Positions 61,624 through 64,000 of a stretch of DNA of 64,000 nucleotides are shown piece after piece (position 1 is the stretch's first letter; each line of letters begins with the position of its first letter). A program made the translations under genes and the position numbers. The notes under the pieces were generated by a model that saw only the letters and a list, made by a program, of their open reading frames with translations, was not told where the DNA came from and ran no database searches. This stretch comes from Legionella_C sp963803545 (GTDB lineage Bacteria; Pseudomonadota; Gammaproteobacteria; Legionellales; Legionellaceae). The stretch lies in assembly GCA_963803545.1 (NCBI GenBank), contig CAWDMX010000004.1:62001-126000 (forward strand), read 5' to 3'.

Positions 61624-62172
61624 TTAGCCAACCCTTCGGTGCAAGGCGTAAAATACCGAGCCTGCTTTTTTTGATTTAAAGGTTTCCCAATGAAGCCCAT
61701 CTGGTGTAAACGGCGCCGCCGACTCCGTATAAATAATTCCATTTTTACTTAAAGAAGCGTTGGCCTCAATGCAGGAAAAGCACTGGGATAGTGCAACTTG
61801 GTCAAAAGGTGGATCTAAAAAAATAATATCGTATAATTGGGTATTTTTTTCTAAATACCCAAGCGCGTCTCTGTTGCTAACGCTTAATTTTTTGGTATTA
61901 AGTGACGGGATTATCTCCTGCAAACTTCGACAGGCAACTGCATTTTTTTCAAAGAAATCTACCTGCGCGGCTCCTCGCGAAAATGCTTCAAAACCTAAGG
62001 CTCCGCTTCCGGCAAAAGCATCTAAACAGCGGGCGTTGCGAACAACAGGAGCCAGCCAATTAAATAGGGTTTCTCGCACACGATCGGGCGTTGGCCTTAA
62101 ACCAAGAATGGTTGGGAAAGAGATTTTTTTCCCACGGTATAAACCGCCAATTATGCGAATACTATTGTTCAT
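61624..62172 (-). CDS. rsmD: 16S rRNA (guanine966-N2)-methyltransferase
   Basis: RsmD methylates G966 of 16S rRNA. The 182 residues begin RIIGGLYRGKKISFP and LRPTPDRVRETLFNWL, followed by the SAM-binding LDAFAGSGALGFEAFSRGA and the catalytic DPPF motif in IIFLDPPFD. The ATG at 62172 overlaps the end of the M16 gene by 11 bases. It is transcribed with the two M16 genes. Confidence 0.96.
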   Translation of the reverse strand: MNNSIRIIGGLYRGKKISFPTILGLRPTPDRVRETLFNWLAPVVRNARCLDAFAGSGALGFEAFSRGAAQVDFFEKNAVACRSLQEIIPSLNTKKLSVSNRDALGYLEKNTQLYDIIFLDPPFDQVALSQCFSCIEANASLSKNGIIYTESAAPFTPDGLHWETFKSKKAGSVFYALHRRVG

Positions 62173-63463
62173 TTTTACCAACAGTAACCAGCAATAATTT
62201 CTTACTTTTTAAAAGTTTTGCAAAGGCTTGCTTGATATCCGTAGCGCTAACGGCTGCAACGTTCGCACTATAGGTCTCCAGATAATCATCGGGTAAATTA
62301 TAAAAAGCACTGCGCATTAACACCGCCGCGGTGCTGCTATTGCTTTCTAAGGAGAGAGGAAAGCTGCCAATAATATAATTTTTTGCAGCCTCGAGTTCTT
62401 CGTTAGACGGGCCTGTTTCAATAAAATCAGCCACTATAGAATGCGTTAATTTAATAGCCGAAGGGGCTTGCTCATTTTTAGTTGATAAACTCACCACAAA
62501 CGGACCTTTACCAGGCAAGGGTTGAAATTGGCTAACCACTCCGTAGGTAAGGCCACGATTTTCCCGAACTTCGATGGCTAGACGGGATACTAAGGTCCCA
62601 CCACCTAAAATATAGTTCCCGACCAAAAGCGGAAAATAGTCCGCATCTTGATGATCAATTCCTACTTGACCAAGTCGCACCATAGTTTGTGAGGATGGAA
62701 AATTGATAGAGATAGTTTCGGCTTTATCAAGATGTTGCGCCAATTGAAGGGCGGGTTGCCGGTCGCCACTAGGTAATGCTGAAAGCAATTGCTCACTTAT
62801 TTGATGCGCTTGCTCAGACGAAATAGCTCCCACCATTACGAGTACGGCATTTTTAGCAACAAAATTTTTGCGATAAAATTGTTTAACGTTTTTCATCGAA
62901 AGCGCTTTCACGTTTTTTTCAGTTCCTTTTACCGGATGGCCATAAGGATGGTTTTTATATAAAGCGTCCATAAATACAGTGTTAGCAACGTCATCAGGCG
63001 ACTCTTTTGATTGTAAAATAGACATTATTTGTTGTTTTTTTTGGTGCGTAAGATTACTTTGTTTAAACGATGGCTCGGTAATAATTGATGTGAAAGTAGC
63101 AAGAGCTTGTTGCCGTTCACTTTTACCGGCTAAAGTTTTCAACTGGAATAAAGCCATATCTCTCGTGGTGCTGTAATGATACTGCGCGCCTACATCGGCT
63201 AACTGCTCGGCTATTTGGCTGGTATTAAAACGGTTACTACCTTGACTCATTAGGCTTGTAGTCAAAGCAGCTAGACCAAAATTCTTATCTTCGTAAGCGG
63301 ATCCTGCAAAAAACGCCAAATCAACTTCCAAAATTGGTACTTGAGGCGCTTTTGAAAAGACAACGTTGGCTCCATTAGAGGTAACCCAACGCTCAATAGG
63401 CACCGTGCTTGCAAAGAGGTTTGATACCAGTAGTAAAAAAGTTGCGGTTATTATTTTTTTCAT
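62162..63463 (-). CDS. M16-family peptidase homologue lacking the zinc motif
   Basis: Protein of 433 residues with a signal peptide (ITATFLLLVSNLFAST) and the M16 fold: an N-terminal domain containing DLAFFAGSAYED and NFGLAALTTSLMSQGS, and a second domain with TYGVVSQFQPLPGKGPF. At the place where active members carry HxxEH, this one reads LAALT, so it is a non-catalytic partner, as in two-gene M16 systems where the neighbour is the active subunit. It starts 3 bases after the stop of the upstream M16 gene. Confidence 0.9.
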   Translation of the reverse strand: MKKIITATFLLLVSNLFASTVPIERWVTSNGANVVFSKAPQVPILEVDLAFFAGSAYEDKNFGLAALTTSLMSQGSNRFNTSQIAEQLADVGAQYHYSTTRDMALFQLKTLAGKSERQQALATFTSIITEPSFKQSNLTHQKKQQIMSILQSKESPDDVANTVFMDALYKNHPYGHPVKGTEKNVKALSMKNVKQFYRKNFVAKNAVLVMVGAISSEQAHQISEQLLSALPSGDRQPALQLAQHLDKAETISINFPSSQTMVRLGQVGIDHQDADYFPLLVGNYILGGGTLVSRLAIEVRENRGLTYGVVSQFQPLPGKGPFVVSLSTKNEQAPSAIKLTHSIVADFIETGPSNEELEAAKNYIIGSFPLSLESNSSTAAVLMRSAFYNLPDDYLETYSANVAAVSATDIKQAFAKLLKSKKLLLVTVGKNEQ

Positions 63464-63466
63464 AAT

Positions 63467-64000
63467 TTAAGCCTTATGTTCAGACAAAGGTAATAAATGG
63501 GCTTCGCTAAGTGCGGATTGGGTAAAATATTGGCGCGCTGTTTGTTGGATTTGTTCAGGGGTTATCGCGTTAATGCTTTCCCGATATTCATTTGATCGTT
63601 CCCAGCCCAATTGCAGTGTTTCTAACAGGCCTAGCTCCATAGCTTGACCAAATATGGAGTCTTGCTCAAAAGTTTTTTGGGCAATAAGTTGATTCTTGAC
63701 TCGTTTTAACTCAGCAGCATCGACTGGTTTTTGCTGCAATAGATAAATCTCGTGCACGATGCTTTTTTTCGTCTGTTCCAAGGTATGGGGAACGGCTGGA
63801 GTGGCCGAAATTACAAATTGTGAGGAGTATCGGCTGTAGAGGTTGTAAAAGGTATCTGTACTACTAGCGATATGGTGCTTATGAACAATATTTTTATTAA
63901 AGCGACTGCTTTCATCAGCATCTAAAATTCCCGCAATAATTTCAAGCGCGTAGGGAGTCCATGCGTTTTTAGTAGTCACAATACTGGGTACCGCGTAGCC
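63467..64000 (-). CDS. M16-family peptidase, C-terminal part (5' end outside window)
   Basis: The frame is open to the window edge, so only the last 177 codons are seen. They resemble the C-terminal domain of M16 peptidases (ADESSRFNKNIV, LEQTKKSIVHEIYLL, VDAAELKRVKNQLI, TPEQIQQTARQYF). The zinc motif would lie in the missing part. Probably the active partner of the next gene. Confidence 0.88.
   Translation of the reverse strand, partial: GYAVPSIVTTKNAWTPYALEIIAGILDADESSRFNKNIVHKHHIASSTDTFYNLYSRYSSQFVISATPAVPHTLEQTKKSIVHEIYLLQQKPVDAAELKRVKNQLIAQKTFEQDSIFGQAMELGLLETLQLGWERSNEYRESINAITPEQIQQTARQYFTQSALSEAHLLPLSEHKA

Overview
The window looks like a chromosomal piece of a gammaproteobacterium of the order Legionellales (Coxiella/Legionella/Berkiella-like). 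The main reason is a clear Dot/Icm type IVB secretion block at 52.5-61.5 kb: icmX and icmW on the minus strand, dotA and icmV on the plus strand, then dotB, dotC and dotD on the minus strand. Housekeeping clusters of typical gammaproteobacterial layout agree with this (petABC-sspAB, tsaE-amiB-mutL-miaA, grpE-dnaK-dnaJ). I saw no tRNA, rRNA or CRISPR array.

Layout. 1-6 kb: end of a PerM/AI-2E family permease, argS with a good promoter, a SPOR-domain cell-division protein, an unusual P1B-type ATPase and folB. 6.1-10.9 kb: one 1611-residue protein of unknown function with membrane segments near its C-terminus, an effector candidate. 11.1-17.6 kb: hemE convergent with a class II DAHP synthase, then grpE, dnaK and dnaJ, with textbook sigma-32 promoters before grpE and dnaK. 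17.7-25.6 kb: an AT-rich accessory region full of decayed genes. It has a 298-residue protein with a Cys-His deamidase-like signature, a membrane protein with an 18-bp repeat, an apparently intact IS481 transposase, remnants of IS6, IS110 and a second IS481-like transposase, a broken J-domain gene, and a frameshifted gene with a cysteine-protease-like block. 25.7-27.6 kb: ZIP and CDF metal transporters. 27.9-36.2 kb: bc1 complex, sspAB, tsaE-amiB-mutL-miaA and a small zinc-finger gene. 36.2-37.4 kb: a family 9 glycosyltransferase.

The most unusual locus is 37.5-52.5 kb: five tightly packed plus-strand genes. They encode a TolC-like lipoprotein, a small HlyD-type adaptor, a GAF-like/HlyD inner-membrane protein, an M50-metalloprotease/HlyD fusion, and a 2971-residue repeat protein with a LESRLLYDG motif at its N-terminus and a DUF4347 domain. 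No ABC-transporter ATPase is encoded, and the cargo lacks both an ordinary signal peptide and RTX repeats. It therefore reads as a dedicated, little-described export route for a giant adhesin, placed directly beside the Dot/Icm genes. Its repeat core is a near-identical 390-bp tandem array with a higher-order 1089-bp duplication.

The window ends with rsmD and two M16-family peptidase genes, the last running off the edge. Two surface systems (giant adhesin export and Dot/Icm) plus several effector-like or broken accessory genes suggest a host-associated organism whose accessory regions are turning over. That is inference; no database search was possible.
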